Made by a program: the position numbers and the translations under genes
Assembly (NCBI GenBank): GCA_031553505.1
Contig: JAVBLP010000020.1
Location: 1 to 23,167 of the forward strand
Direction of reading: 5' to 3'
Source: JAVBLP01 sp031553505
GTDB lineage: Bacteria > Elusimicrobiota > Endomicrobiia > Endomicrobiales > Endomicrobiaceae
DNA: 23,167 nt
Part shown: positions 8,746 to 16,768 of the stretch, piece after piece
How the letters are laid out: every line of letters starts with the position of its first letter
How positions within the stretch are numbered: the stretch's first letter is position 1
Notes under the pieces: model-generated
The model's input: the letters and a program-made list of their open reading frames with translations, nothing else
The model's database searches: none
Told to the model about the DNA's origin: nothing

Positions 8746-10050
8746 TTATATAATTTCCTTTATCATTTTCGGATAATCAGCCTTGTCATCGCTGATAAAA
8801 TATGACTCATTCATAATCGCCGCTGCTTCATCTATGGAATCAGAAGCATTATATAACAGCTCTGCCAACATTTCGCCTTTTTTTACATAATCGCCGGTTT
8901 TTTTAAACAGAAGTATGCCTGCGGCGTGGTCTATAGCGTCTTCTTTTGTTTTTCTTCCGGCGCCTGTCATCATTGAAGCTATGCCGATTTCCCTTGTCCT
9001 CATACCGGAAATATAACCGTCTTTATAGGCGCTTATTTTTAATGAATGTTTTGCTTTCGGCAAAACTTTTGCGGGATTCTCAATAACTTCGGGGTTCCCG
9101 CCCTGCATCTTTATTATCTGTTTGAATTTCTCCAGGGCTTTTCCGCATTCCAGCTGTTTTTTTGCCAACATTCGCGCTTCTTCGATAGTTGCGGTTAATT
9201 TGGAGTCAAAAATCATCTTTGCCGAAAGTTCTATGGAAAGGTCATATAAATCGTTTTTTATTTCGCCTTTCAATATATTTATCGCCTGCTCAATTTCAAC
9301 GGAGTTGCCCGCGCAGTTGCCTAAAGGCGTATCCATATCCGTAATATAGGCTGATACGTTTCTGCCAAATTTTTTGCCTATATCTATCATCTTTTCCGCA
9401 AGCTCTTTAGCATCTTTTAAATTCTTCATAAAAGCGCCGCTTCCGGTTTTTACATCTAAAACCAAAGTTTTCGCGCCCTCTGCTATTTTTTTAGACATTA
9501 TGCTCGCGCATATAAGAGGAATAGATTCCACCGTTGCCGTGGCGTCGCGTAAAGCGTACATTTTTTTATCTACAGGGGCTATTTCCTGCGTTTGGCCGAT
9601 AAGAGCGGCTCCGGAATACTCTAAAAACTCAAGAAATTCTTTTTTATCTACATTCGTGCGAAACCCCGGAATAGATTCAAGCTTATCAAGAGTGCCGCCC
9701 GTATGCCCCAGTCCTCTGCCTGACATCATTGGTACGCAAACTCCGGCGCTTGCCGCTACAGGGGCAATAATAAGAGATGTGCCGTCGCCGACACCGCCGG
9801 TTGAATGTTTATCCGCCGTAGGAGCGTCTATAAAAGATAAATCCATAATATCGCCGGAATGCGCCATTGCGTCCGTAAGATTGAAAGTTTCCTCATCTGT
9901 CATTCCGGTAAAGAAAACAGCCATCAAAAAAGCAGACATCTGATAGTCAGGAATATCGCCGTTATTGTATCTGAATACCATAAACTCTATTTCTTCCCTT
10001 GAAAGCTCTTTTCCGCTTCTTTTTTTATGGATGATGTCGTATGCTCTCAT
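8746..10050 (-). CDS. deoA: Pyrimidine-nucleoside (thymidine) phosphorylase
   Basis: A 434-residue protein of the thymidine/pyrimidine nucleoside phosphorylase family, full length for the family. It cleaves thymidine, deoxyuridine or uridine with phosphate to give the base and (deoxy)ribose-1-phosphate. Visible motifs: KHSTGGVGDG at 81-90 (phosphate loop), SGRGLGHTGGTLDKLESI at 110-127 (family signature), and R168, S183 and K187, matching the pyrimidine-binding Arg, Ser and Lys of the E. coli enzyme. The C-terminal alpha/beta domain is complete. The start codon shares one base with the stop of the upstream phosphorylase gene (TAATG), and AAAGGA lies six bases ahead. Sequence alone does not settle whether it prefers thymidine or accepts uridine as well (the Pdp type). 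Confidence 0.95.
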   Translation of the reverse strand: MRAYDIIHKKRSGKELSREEIEFMVFRYNNGDIPDYQMSAFLMAVFFTGMTDEETFNLTDAMAHSGDIMDLSFIDAPTADKHSTGGVGDGTSLIIAPVAASAGVCVPMMSGRGLGHTGGTLDKLESIPGFRTNVDKKEFLEFLEYSGAALIGQTQEIAPVDKKMYALRDATATVESIPLICASIMSKKIAEGAKTLVLDVKTGSGAFMKNLKDAKELAEKMIDIGKKFGRNVSAYITDMDTPLGNCAGNSVEIEQAINILKGEIKNDLYDLSIELSAKMIFDSKLTATIEEARMLAKKQLECGKALEKFKQIIKMQGGNPEVIENPAKVLPKAKHSLKISAYKDGYISGMRTREIGIASMMTGAGRKTKEDAIDHAAGILLFKKTGDYVKKGEMLAELLYNASDSIDEAAAIMNESYFISDDKADYPKMIKEII

Positions 10051-10874
10051 TAAATATCCTTTATAAGAGATTCTAAAATTTTCGATATTTTTTCGCCGGC
10101 TTCTATTCCCGCTTCAAGCACTTCTTTATGGCTTAAAGGTCTTTTGGCTGCCCCTGCCGCCATGTTTGAAACATACGCAAGACCCAAAACTTTCATATCC
10201 ATCTGTGCGGCGGCAAGCGCCTCGTAAACGACTGACATACCTACAATATCCGCTCCGAGTATTCTAAACGCGTTGATTTCTGCGGGCGTTTCATAAGAAG
10301 GCCCTGTAACGCCAAAATAAACGCCTTCCCGCAGTTTAATCTTTAATTTTTTTGCGACCGCCAGCGCCTTGCGCTTAAGGGCACCATCATAAATCCCGCA
10401 CATATCAGGGAAACGCTCTCCAAATTCTCCACAATGCTTTCCTATAAGCGGATTATTGCCGGTAAAGTTTATATGGTCTTTTATTAAAACAATGTCTCCT
10501 AGCGCATAATTTCTGTTTACCGCGCCTGCGGCGGCAGTTAATACAAGCGTTTTAATTCCTAAAGATTTCATCACTCTTACGGGATATACAATATCCTGCG
10601 CCGAATGGCCTTCATAAAAATGGAATCTCCCGCTGAAAATAAGCATATCGCGGTTTTTGGATCTGCAAAGATGCAGTTCTCCGGAATGGCCTTTTACGGT
10701 TGTCGCGGCAAAGTAAGGTATTTTTGAATATTGAATGGTTTGAAGGATTTTGAAATGTTTTTTTAATCCGTTAAGGCCTGAACCTGCAATTATTGCTATA
10801 TCCGGCTTGAATGAACCAACCGACAGGATTGTTTTTTTAGTTTTTTGAATTTTAGAATGAATGTCCACCGCCAT
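10050..10874 (-). CDS. punA: Purine nucleoside phosphorylase, trimeric PNP/MTAP family
   Basis: A 274-residue PNP of the trimeric (family 2) type that converts inosine or guanosine and their deoxy forms to base plus (deoxy)ribose-1-phosphate. Motifs: GSGLN 31-35, GHSGEL 62-67, GRFHFYEG 82-89 (phosphate site), TAAAGA 113-118, GPSYETPAE 191-199, GMSVV 212-216 and SNMAAG 236-241. Glu199 and Asn237 correspond to the purine-binding Glu201 and Asn243 of the human enzyme, arguing for 6-oxopurine use. Two normally conserved stretches are altered: TNAAGG is here TAAAGA, and the usual VPEVIVARH is VYEALAAAQ. An AAAGGGG motif lies seven bases before the ATG; the gene is 18 bases after deoB. Confidence 0.9.
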   Translation of the reverse strand: MAVDIHSKIQKTKKTILSVGSFKPDIAIIAGSGLNGLKKHFKILQTIQYSKIPYFAATTVKGHSGELHLCRSKNRDMLIFSGRFHFYEGHSAQDIVYPVRVMKSLGIKTLVLTAAAGAVNRNYALGDIVLIKDHINFTGNNPLIGKHCGEFGERFPDMCGIYDGALKRKALAVAKKLKIKLREGVYFGVTGPSYETPAEINAFRILGADIVGMSVVYEALAAAQMDMKVLGLAYVSNMAAGAAKRPLSHKEVLEAGIEAGEKISKILESLIKDI

Positions 10875-10892
10875 AAAATAACCCCTTTATAT

Positions 10893-12074
10893 TCAAAAAA
10901 TCATATTTTTAAAACTTTTTCCGTTTTTCATCTCAGGCAAGCCGAAAATATCGGCAATGCTTTGCGCTATGTCGGATAAACTTTCCCTTACTCCTAAATC
11001 AACATTTCTTTTCAATTTATTTCCGTATATAAGCAAGGGCACGTACTCCCTTGTGTGATCCGTGTGGATTTTATACGTAGGGTCGCAGCCGTGGTCTGCA
11101 GTTATAATTAACATGTCGCTGTCAGTAAGCTCATTAACTATTTCAGGAAGAGCCAAATCAAACTCTTTCAGCGCCTTAGCATAAGAAACCGTATCTCTGC
11201 GGTGTCCCCAAAGCATGTCAAAATCGACAAGATTTGTAAAAATTAAAGTATTTTTTTCAGAAGCTTTTTTTATTTCCGCCAAAGTAACTTCCATACCGTT
11301 TATGTTTCCTTTGGTGTGGACGGCTTTGGTAATACCTTTGCCGTTAAATATGTCTTCTATTTTACCGACAGCCACAACATTGCCGCCGGAATTTTTGATC
11401 TCATCCAATATAGTCGTTTCTATAGGCTCAAGCGCATAATCTTTTCTGTTGGCGGTACGCGTATAAGTGCCGCTTTTTCCTATAAAAGGCCTTGCGATAA
11501 CCCTGCCAACAGCGTTTTCGCCTTTTAATATATCGCGAGCTGTTTCGCATACATTATAAAGCTTATCAAGCCCGAATTCTTCTTCATGCGCAGCTATTTG
11601 AAACACTGAATCGGCGGACGTATAAATTATTGGGCAGCCGGTCTCAACATGTTTATCACCTAGATTTTTTATTATTTCCGTACCGGACGCAGGATAATTG
11701 CCTATAATTTTCGTGCCGGTTCTTTTTTCAAATTCTTCCACGATTTTTTTGGGAAAACCTTTCGGATAAGTCGGAAAAGGATTTTCCAAAACTATTCCCG
11801 CCATTTCCCAATGGCCGGCCGTAGTATCCTTTGCCGGAGATTTTGTCGCCATCTTACCATAACAGCCCAAAATATTTTTATCCGGCATATCGGAAGATTT
11901 ATTCAATACCTTATAAAGTCCTAACTTTTCAAGGTTTGACAGAGAAAAACCCGGTCTCATAGCCTCAAAAATATGCCCTAATGTGTTCGCGCCTTTATCG
12001 TTATATTTATCGGCATCGGGCAAAGCCCCGGCGCCGGCGCTGTCTAACACGATAAGAACTATTCTTTTTATCAT
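10893..12074 (-). CDS. deoB: Phosphopentomutase
   Basis: A 393-residue DeoB of the alkaline-phosphatase superfamily that interconverts (deoxy)ribose-1-phosphate and the 5-phosphate, linking the phosphorylases to DeoC and RpiB. It shows LDSAGAGALPDA at 10-21 (metal-binding Asp11), KDTTAGHWEMAG at 82-93 with Thr84 aligned to the phosphorylated Thr85 of the Bacillus cereus enzyme, GNYPASGTE, TSADSVFQIAAHEE, NLVDFDMLWGHRRD and TADHGCDPT followed by TDHTREYVPLL with the metal-binding Asp and His residues. Length is normal. It overlaps the transketolase C gene by four bases (ATGA), with only a weak ribosome site, so translational coupling is likely. Confidence 0.96.
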   Translation of the reverse strand: MIKRIVLIVLDSAGAGALPDADKYNDKGANTLGHIFEAMRPGFSLSNLEKLGLYKVLNKSSDMPDKNILGCYGKMATKSPAKDTTAGHWEMAGIVLENPFPTYPKGFPKKIVEEFEKRTGTKIIGNYPASGTEIIKNLGDKHVETGCPIIYTSADSVFQIAAHEEEFGLDKLYNVCETARDILKGENAVGRVIARPFIGKSGTYTRTANRKDYALEPIETTILDEIKNSGGNVVAVGKIEDIFNGKGITKAVHTKGNINGMEVTLAEIKKASEKNTLIFTNLVDFDMLWGHRRDTVSYAKALKEFDLALPEIVNELTDSDMLIITADHGCDPTYKIHTDHTREYVPLLIYGNKLKRNVDLGVRESLSDIAQSIADIFGLPEMKNGKSFKNMIF

Positions 12075-13018
12075 TTTCTTTTTAATACCTTTTCCGCAGC
12101 AGCGGCAATATTGACGTCTTTCAAACCGAATTTTGTAACAAGGTCAAACGGTTCGCCTGATTCGCCGAAAGTATCGTTTACGCCGACCATTTCAACCGGC
12201 ACCGGCGCGTGCTTTACAAGAACTTCCGCAATTGCGGAACCAAAACCCGCGTAAAGCTGGTGTTCTTCTGCGGTAACAATCGCTCCGCATTCTTTCGCCG
12301 CAGATATAATCGCTTTTTCATCTATAGGCTTTATTGTGTGCATATTGACTACTCTTGCGTTTATGCCTTTGCTTTTTAAAATTTCAGCGGCCATAAGCGC
12401 TTCATAAACCATCGTGCCGCAAGCAAATATCGCGACATCATTTCCTTCTCTTAAAACATTCGCTTTGCCTATTTTAAAAGGCGTTTCTTCTTTCGTTATA
12501 ATAGGCACATTTTCTCTTCCGTAACGTATGTACGCAGGCCCGTTATAATATGCCGTTGCAACAGTAGCTTTTTTAGTTTCAATATAATCGCAAGGTACAA
12601 CAACAGTCATTTTAGGAAGGCATCTCATGATGGCTATTTCTTCCAAAGCCTGATGCGTAGCACCGTCCGGACCGACCATAAGGCCGGAATGCGAACCGCC
12701 GATTTTAACGTTCAGATTTGAATAACATACAGTAGTCCTTATCTGTTCCCAAGGCCTGCCGGACGCAAAAACGCCGTACGTTGCCGCGAACGGGATAAAA
12801 CCCGCAACCGCAAGGCCTGCCGCCATACCTATTAAATTTGTTTCCGCTATGCCGACATTTATGAATCTGTCGGGAAATTTTTCCTGAAAACCGTTTATTG
12901 CTACAGATGAAACCGTGTCAGCGCCTAAAACAAAAATTTTATTATCTTTCGCGCCAAGCTCTACAAGAGCTTCTCCAAATCCAAACCTGGTAGCTTTTTT
13001 GCCGAATGTCTCTATCAT
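12071..13018 (-). CDS. tktC: Transketolase, C-terminal subunit
   Basis: A 315-residue protein with the pyrimidine-binding and C-terminal domains of transketolase. NVGIAETN has Glu59, the residue that activates the thiamine diphosphate aminopyrimidine. GMAAGLAVAGFIPFAATYGV and SHSGLMVGPDGATHQ match the family, and the C-terminal domain begins near residue 185. It pairs with the N-terminal subunit encoded directly upstream (four-base ATGA overlap); together they move two-carbon units between pentose phosphates. A strong AAGGAG lies inside the end of the upstream gene. The two-gene form is known in archaea and many anaerobic bacteria. DXP synthase is less likely given the split layout and length. 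Confidence 0.94.
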   Translation of the reverse strand: MIETFGKKATRFGFGEALVELGAKDNKIFVLGADTVSSVAINGFQEKFPDRFINVGIAETNLIGMAAGLAVAGFIPFAATYGVFASGRPWEQIRTTVCYSNLNVKIGGSHSGLMVGPDGATHQALEEIAIMRCLPKMTVVVPCDYIETKKATVATAYYNGPAYIRYGRENVPIITKEETPFKIGKANVLREGNDVAIFACGTMVYEALMAAEILKSKGINARVVNMHTIKPIDEKAIISAAKECGAIVTAEEHQLYAGFGSAIAEVLVKHAPVPVEMVGVNDTFGESGEPFDLVTKFGLKDVNIAAAAEKVLKRK

Positions 13019-13851
13019 TTTTTATCTCCTTCAAGTGAAGCATCAATTTCTGCCATGGCCTTTTCCACAAGTTCTTTAGAAGGAGCCCTGCCGTGCCACT
13101 CTGCCAGATTTTCCATAAATGAAACGCCTTTTCCTTTTACCGTCTTCGCGATTATCGCGGTAGGTTTTCCGGAGTATTTTTTAAAAGACGCATAAGCTTT
13201 ATCTACTTCTTCCAAATTGTGCCCGTCAATTTCTATGACATTCCAGCCAAAAGACATGTATTTGCCCGCCAAAGGCGCAACATTCATTATATTTTTAGTA
13301 TAGCCGTCTATCTGAAGGCCGTTATCATCGACTATTGCACAAAGGTTATCAAGTTTATAATGCGCGGCTGACATCGCGGCTTCCCAAATGCTACCTTCCT
13401 GCTGCTCCCCGTCACCCATTAAAACATAAACTCTGTTATCCTGTTTTTTTTGCTTAAGCCCTACGGCAATGCCGGCGCCAATCGAAAGTCCGTATCCGAG
13501 AGAGCCGGTAGATATTTCTATGCCTGGAAGATCCTTGTCTTTCGCCGGATGGCCCTGAAGCCTGCTGCCGGCTTTTCTTAATGTGCACAACTCATCGGGA
13601 GTTATGCATTCAAGCTGGGCGAGTACGGCGTACAAAACCGGACAGACATGCCCTTTCGATAAAACAAAATAATCCCTGTACGGATCCGCGGCGTTTTTAG
13701 GGTCAAACTTCATGTGTTTAAAATAAAGCGCCACTAAAAGTTCTACTGAAGATAAGCTGCCTCCGGGATGGCCCGAACCGGCAAGCCCAAGCATTTTAAT
13801 GATATCTTTTCTGACATTTGCGGATATCATCTTTAAATCTGACATGTCCAT
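13015..13851 (-). CDS. tktN: Transketolase, N-terminal subunit
   Basis: A 278-residue thiamine-diphosphate-binding domain of transketolase. GSGHPGGSLSS is at 25-35, LSKGH at 64-68, QGHPAKD at 99-105, and the ThDP/metal motif starts with GDGEQQEGS at 146-154 and ends at DDN 175-177. It supplies the diphosphate half of the active site; the partner subunit is encoded next. An AAAGGAG lies nine bases before the first ATG; a second ATG two codons later (13845) is a possible alternative start. The gene follows the GAF sensor gene after 26 bases, the longest gap downstream of the tpiA promoter. Confidence 0.94.
   Translation of the reverse strand: MDMSDLKMISANVRKDIIKMLGLAGSGHPGGSLSSVELLVALYFKHMKFDPKNAADPYRDYFVLSKGHVCPVLYAVLAQLECITPDELCTLRKAGSRLQGHPAKDKDLPGIEISTGSLGYGLSIGAGIAVGLKQKKQDNRVYVLMGDGEQQEGSIWEAAMSAAHYKLDNLCAIVDDNGLQIDGYTKNIMNVAPLAGKYMSFGWNVIEIDGHNLEEVDKAYASFKKYSGKPTAIIAKTVKGKGVSFMENLAEWHGRAPSKELVEKAMAEIDASLEGDKK
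13026..13031 (-). promoter_or_regulatory. Ribosome binding site of tktC embedded in tktN
   Basis: AAGGAG on the minus strand, seven bases before the tktC ATG and inside the last codons of tktN. Together with the ATGA overlap it suggests balanced synthesis of the two subunits. Confidence 0.7.
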
Positions 13852-13877
13852 TTTTTACTGCTCCTTTTATATCTTAA

Positions 13878-16127
13878 TTATTGGCTGACTTTGCATGTAG
13901 AAAGTTCGTCATATAAATGCGCGTTTTCAATAAGTATTGCCGCCTGGTTTGCTATCATGACTATTAAATCTTTATCTTCTTCCGTATAAACGCCCGCATC
14001 ATGTTTGCCTACCCTCAACACGCCTATAACCTCTTCATCATATATGAGCGGCACCACGATTATCGATTTTATTCCCCATTCTCTTGCGCTTTGGCTCTTA
14101 ATTGACGGATCCGCAGTCGCGTCTTTACTGAGATACGGAACGCCTTCCCTGAAAGTCCTTGCAGATAAGGAATTCTGGTCGTCTTTATGTATTTTAAGCA
14201 AAACCTTTTCGCTTCCACCGGTAAAAAACGCGCCGGGCCTTGTGATAAGATTTTGGCTTTCCTTGTCATAAAGCAATACGGCACACAAATCGGCTTTAAA
14301 TGCGTCTTTAGTAACGTCAATGATATTTGCCAGAGTTTTTTCCAAATCGGGCGTTTTTGATATTGCAGAAGATATTCTCTGTAAAAACGTAAGATTATCA
14401 ACTTTTTTCTTAAGCACGGAATACAGCCTTACCTTTTCTATGATTCCCGAAAAAAGAACGGCGATATGCTCTATTATCGCAATATCATTTTCAGAAATTT
14501 CAGAGCCGAGTTTGTTTACTGACGTTATAATGCCCGTCAGTTTGCCGTTATTTTCAATCGGCACAAATAATGCGGAAGACACCGGAAGAATTTCCGCAAC
14601 TTTCGGAGCTCTCTGCTTAACCAGAGCGGCATCGTTAAAAACTATAGGAAGCTTTGTTTCCTCAAGAGTTTTTACTATATCCGAATTTTCGGAAGATAAA
14701 CGGATTGATGAAATATTTTTATAGTCAACGCCGAAGGAACCTTTCAGCAGTTTGAATTCATTAGCCGTTCTGTCTAAAACCAAAACAGCCGAAGTTTCAA
14801 AACCCGTGAGTTCCGTTATTTTCTGTATGGCAAAACCCGCTATTTCATTTAAATCAAATTTCACAGAAGCGAAAGCGGATATGTCAGACAATGCCTTAAT
14901 ATCCCTGACTTTTCTTATAAGCCTTGCGTTTGTCTGTAAAAGTTCGTTAGAAGTAATATTAACTTCAGTCTCAAGCCTGCGGTTTAACTCCTGCATTCTG
15001 TCATACATTCTTGCGTTTCTTAATCCTATGGACAAATATTTACCGACTGTCGCTATTGTATCGGCAATATCGGTATCAAATATATCGGTTGATTTCGCGC
15101 TTACGTTTAACACGCCGAGGCATACATGGTTTTCATCCATGAGGGGTATATTGATCTGCGTCACGACCTGCTCCCCGGTAAAAATTTTTGAAAACTTTTC
15201 TACCATAAGGCTCATATTTTTAACAATTGTCATCTTGCCCGTAACAAAAGTATCCGCTACAGGATTACCGTCTTCCATTTTCATGCTTTTGACAAACTGC
15301 GGGGAATAACCTCTTTTCGCTACTACTCTCAAAGAACCGTCCTCGCCGGGCAGTATAACCGCGCACATCGCGTCCGGAAACTTCTTTTGAATTATGCTCA
15401 TCGTTATATTATATATCTGGTTCGTATCAACCTGTGAAGTTAAAGCTTTGGAAACGGAAAACAGCATGCTCACGGTGCCGTTTATATCTAAAACTTTAGA
15501 ATTGAGTTTTTTAAGGGCAATGCCTATCTCTTTCCACTCATCGCGCTTATAGTTCATTTTTATATCGGGAGCATTGCCGTTTGCGATATCTTTAATATTT
15601 TTTCTGAAAGAAGCCAGCGGAATCAGGAATTTTACGACAAAATACACGGCAGTCAGGCAAAACACAATTAAAATAGTCAGCACAAACGAGCCAAACAGGA
15701 TCAAAAGATTCTTTTCCGAGAAAAATGCCTGGAGCACAAGCTCCGGAGCGGGCCAGACTTTAATCCACCCGGTTATCGTGTTGCCTATTGTTACCGGATA
15801 AATTACGTACAGCGGCCATAAAATGCTGTCTCTCTTTCTTAAGCCTTCCGTATAATTCTGGCTTTTATCTTCGCTTAAAAACGAAAAAGTTATTATCTCT
15901 TTGCTTTGTTCTAAATCTGAAAAGAAAAGCTTCAGCCTGTCTCTTGTACTAACAGTATTATCTTCCACTGATCCGGCAAGCTCGGTTTTAGTTTTTTCCA
16001 TAACGGGGTCGAGTGATTTTTGCACCGTGCTCTGGAACCAAAAATACACAATAACGCTCCAAAGCAGCATAGCGCCCAAAAGCGCGAAAAAAGAGACAAT
16101 AAGGTATTTAAAAACAAACTTTCTCAT
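13878..16127 (-). CDS. Membrane HAMP protein with three GAF domains, no output domain
   Basis: A 749-residue inner-membrane protein. Two hydrophobic segments (about 8-31 and 139-167) flank a periplasmic region of about 105 residues. A HAMP-like segment follows (about 168-220), then GAF 1 (about 225-372), a coiled coil rich in Leu, Arg and Asn (about 373-410), GAF 2 (about 412-567) and GAF 3 (about 580-740). The protein ends soon after the last GAF helix (QAAILIENAHLYDELS). I see no histidine-kinase H-box, GGDEF, EAL, PP2C or HTH motif, and the next gene begins 26 bases on, so no output module has been split off. It probably senses a small molecule and signals through partner binding. It starts two bases after deoC, inside the sugar-phosphate genes, suggesting control of this pathway. 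Function not known. Confidence 0.85.
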   Translation of the reverse strand: MRKFVFKYLIVSFFALLGAMLLWSVIVYFWFQSTVQKSLDPVMEKTKTELAGSVEDNTVSTRDRLKLFFSDLEQSKEIITFSFLSEDKSQNYTEGLRKRDSILWPLYVIYPVTIGNTITGWIKVWPAPELVLQAFFSEKNLLILFGSFVLTILIVFCLTAVYFVVKFLIPLASFRKNIKDIANGNAPDIKMNYKRDEWKEIGIALKKLNSKVLDINGTVSMLFSVSKALTSQVDTNQIYNITMSIIQKKFPDAMCAVILPGEDGSLRVVAKRGYSPQFVKSMKMEDGNPVADTFVTGKMTIVKNMSLMVEKFSKIFTGEQVVTQINIPLMDENHVCLGVLNVSAKSTDIFDTDIADTIATVGKYLSIGLRNARMYDRMQELNRRLETEVNITSNELLQTNARLIRKVRDIKALSDISAFASVKFDLNEIAGFAIQKITELTGFETSAVLVLDRTANEFKLLKGSFGVDYKNISSIRLSSENSDIVKTLEETKLPIVFNDAALVKQRAPKVAEILPVSSALFVPIENNGKLTGIITSVNKLGSEISENDIAIIEHIAVLFSGIIEKVRLYSVLKKKVDNLTFLQRISSAISKTPDLEKTLANIIDVTKDAFKADLCAVLLYDKESQNLITRPGAFFTGGSEKVLLKIHKDDQNSLSARTFREGVPYLSKDATADPSIKSQSAREWGIKSIIVVPLIYDEEVIGVLRVGKHDAGVYTEEDKDLIVMIANQAAILIENAHLYDELSTCKVSQ

Positions 16128-16129
16128 GT

Positions 16130-16768
16130 TTAATCCATACTCTCTATAATTGACGAAGTTCCTATTCTTGCCGCCCCGGCGTTAATAAAATCCAAGGCTT
16201 GTTTATAATTTTTTATCCCGCCCGAAGCTTTGATAGATGTTGCCGGATTTATCGCGCTTTTAATAAGCAGAATATCTTCCACTCTCGCACCGTAAGCGCC
16301 GTAACCCGTGGAGGTTTTTACGAAATCAGCGCCGCTTTCGCTTATCATTTTACTCGCAAGCACTATTTCTTCAGGTTTAAGATAACAGGTTTCAATGATT
16401 ATTTTTAATATTTTGCCTTTTGAGACATCTCTCAAAACGTTCAACTCATTTTTGACATAGGCAATATCGCCGGATTTGAGCGCAGTGAGATTGATAACAG
16501 CGTCAATTTCACCAGCGCCGTCATTAATAGCGCTGATTGTTTCCGATTTTTTAGTTCCCGTACCTGAGTTTCCAAGCGGAAAAGCAATTACCGTTGCAAC
16601 CTTAACGCCGCTGTCTTCAAGCAGTTTCTTGCACATTTTTACCATAGAAGGCGGGACGCACACAGAAAAAAACTCCCTTTTTGAGGCTTCTTTACAAAGA
16701 ACCTCAAACATTCCGTAATCCGCGTCAGCCTTTAAAAGCGTGTAGTCTATATACTTTGCAATGTTCAT
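16130..16768 (-). CDS. deoC: Deoxyribose-phosphate aldolase
   Basis: A 212-residue class I aldolase (DERA) that splits 2-deoxyribose-5-phosphate into acetaldehyde and glyceraldehyde-3-phosphate in the cytoplasm. Residues match the E. coli catalytic set: Asp89 in EIDAVIN (D102), Lys151 in FVKTSTGYG (Schiff-base K167) and Lys180 in KASGGI (K201). The N-terminal IDYTLLK is the usual IDHTLLK with Tyr for His. Length fits the short bacterial form (210-225). It overlaps the second DUF4139 gene by four bases (ATGA) and is followed after two bases by the GAF sensor gene. It is the key step joining the deoB and phosphorylase genes to tpiA and pduL. Confidence 0.96.
   Translation of the reverse strand: MNIAKYIDYTLLKADADYGMFEVLCKEASKREFFSVCVPPSMVKMCKKLLEDSGVKVATVIAFPLGNSGTGTKKSETISAINDGAGEIDAVINLTALKSGDIAYVKNELNVLRDVSKGKILKIIIETCYLKPEEIVLASKMISESGADFVKTSTGYGAYGARVEDILLIKSAINPATSIKASGGIKNYKQALDFINAGAARIGTSSIIESMD

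Noticed and set aside
14069..14401. A 110-residue minus-strand frame inside the GAF sensor gene, considered as a frameshifted output domain
   Set aside because: It lies in another frame within GAF 3, whose own frame is intact; its product shows no recognisable domain.
14005..16149. Plus-strand frames opposite the GAF sensor and DeoC genes
   Set aside because: They have no ribosome sites or recognisable domains and lie opposite well-supported genes.
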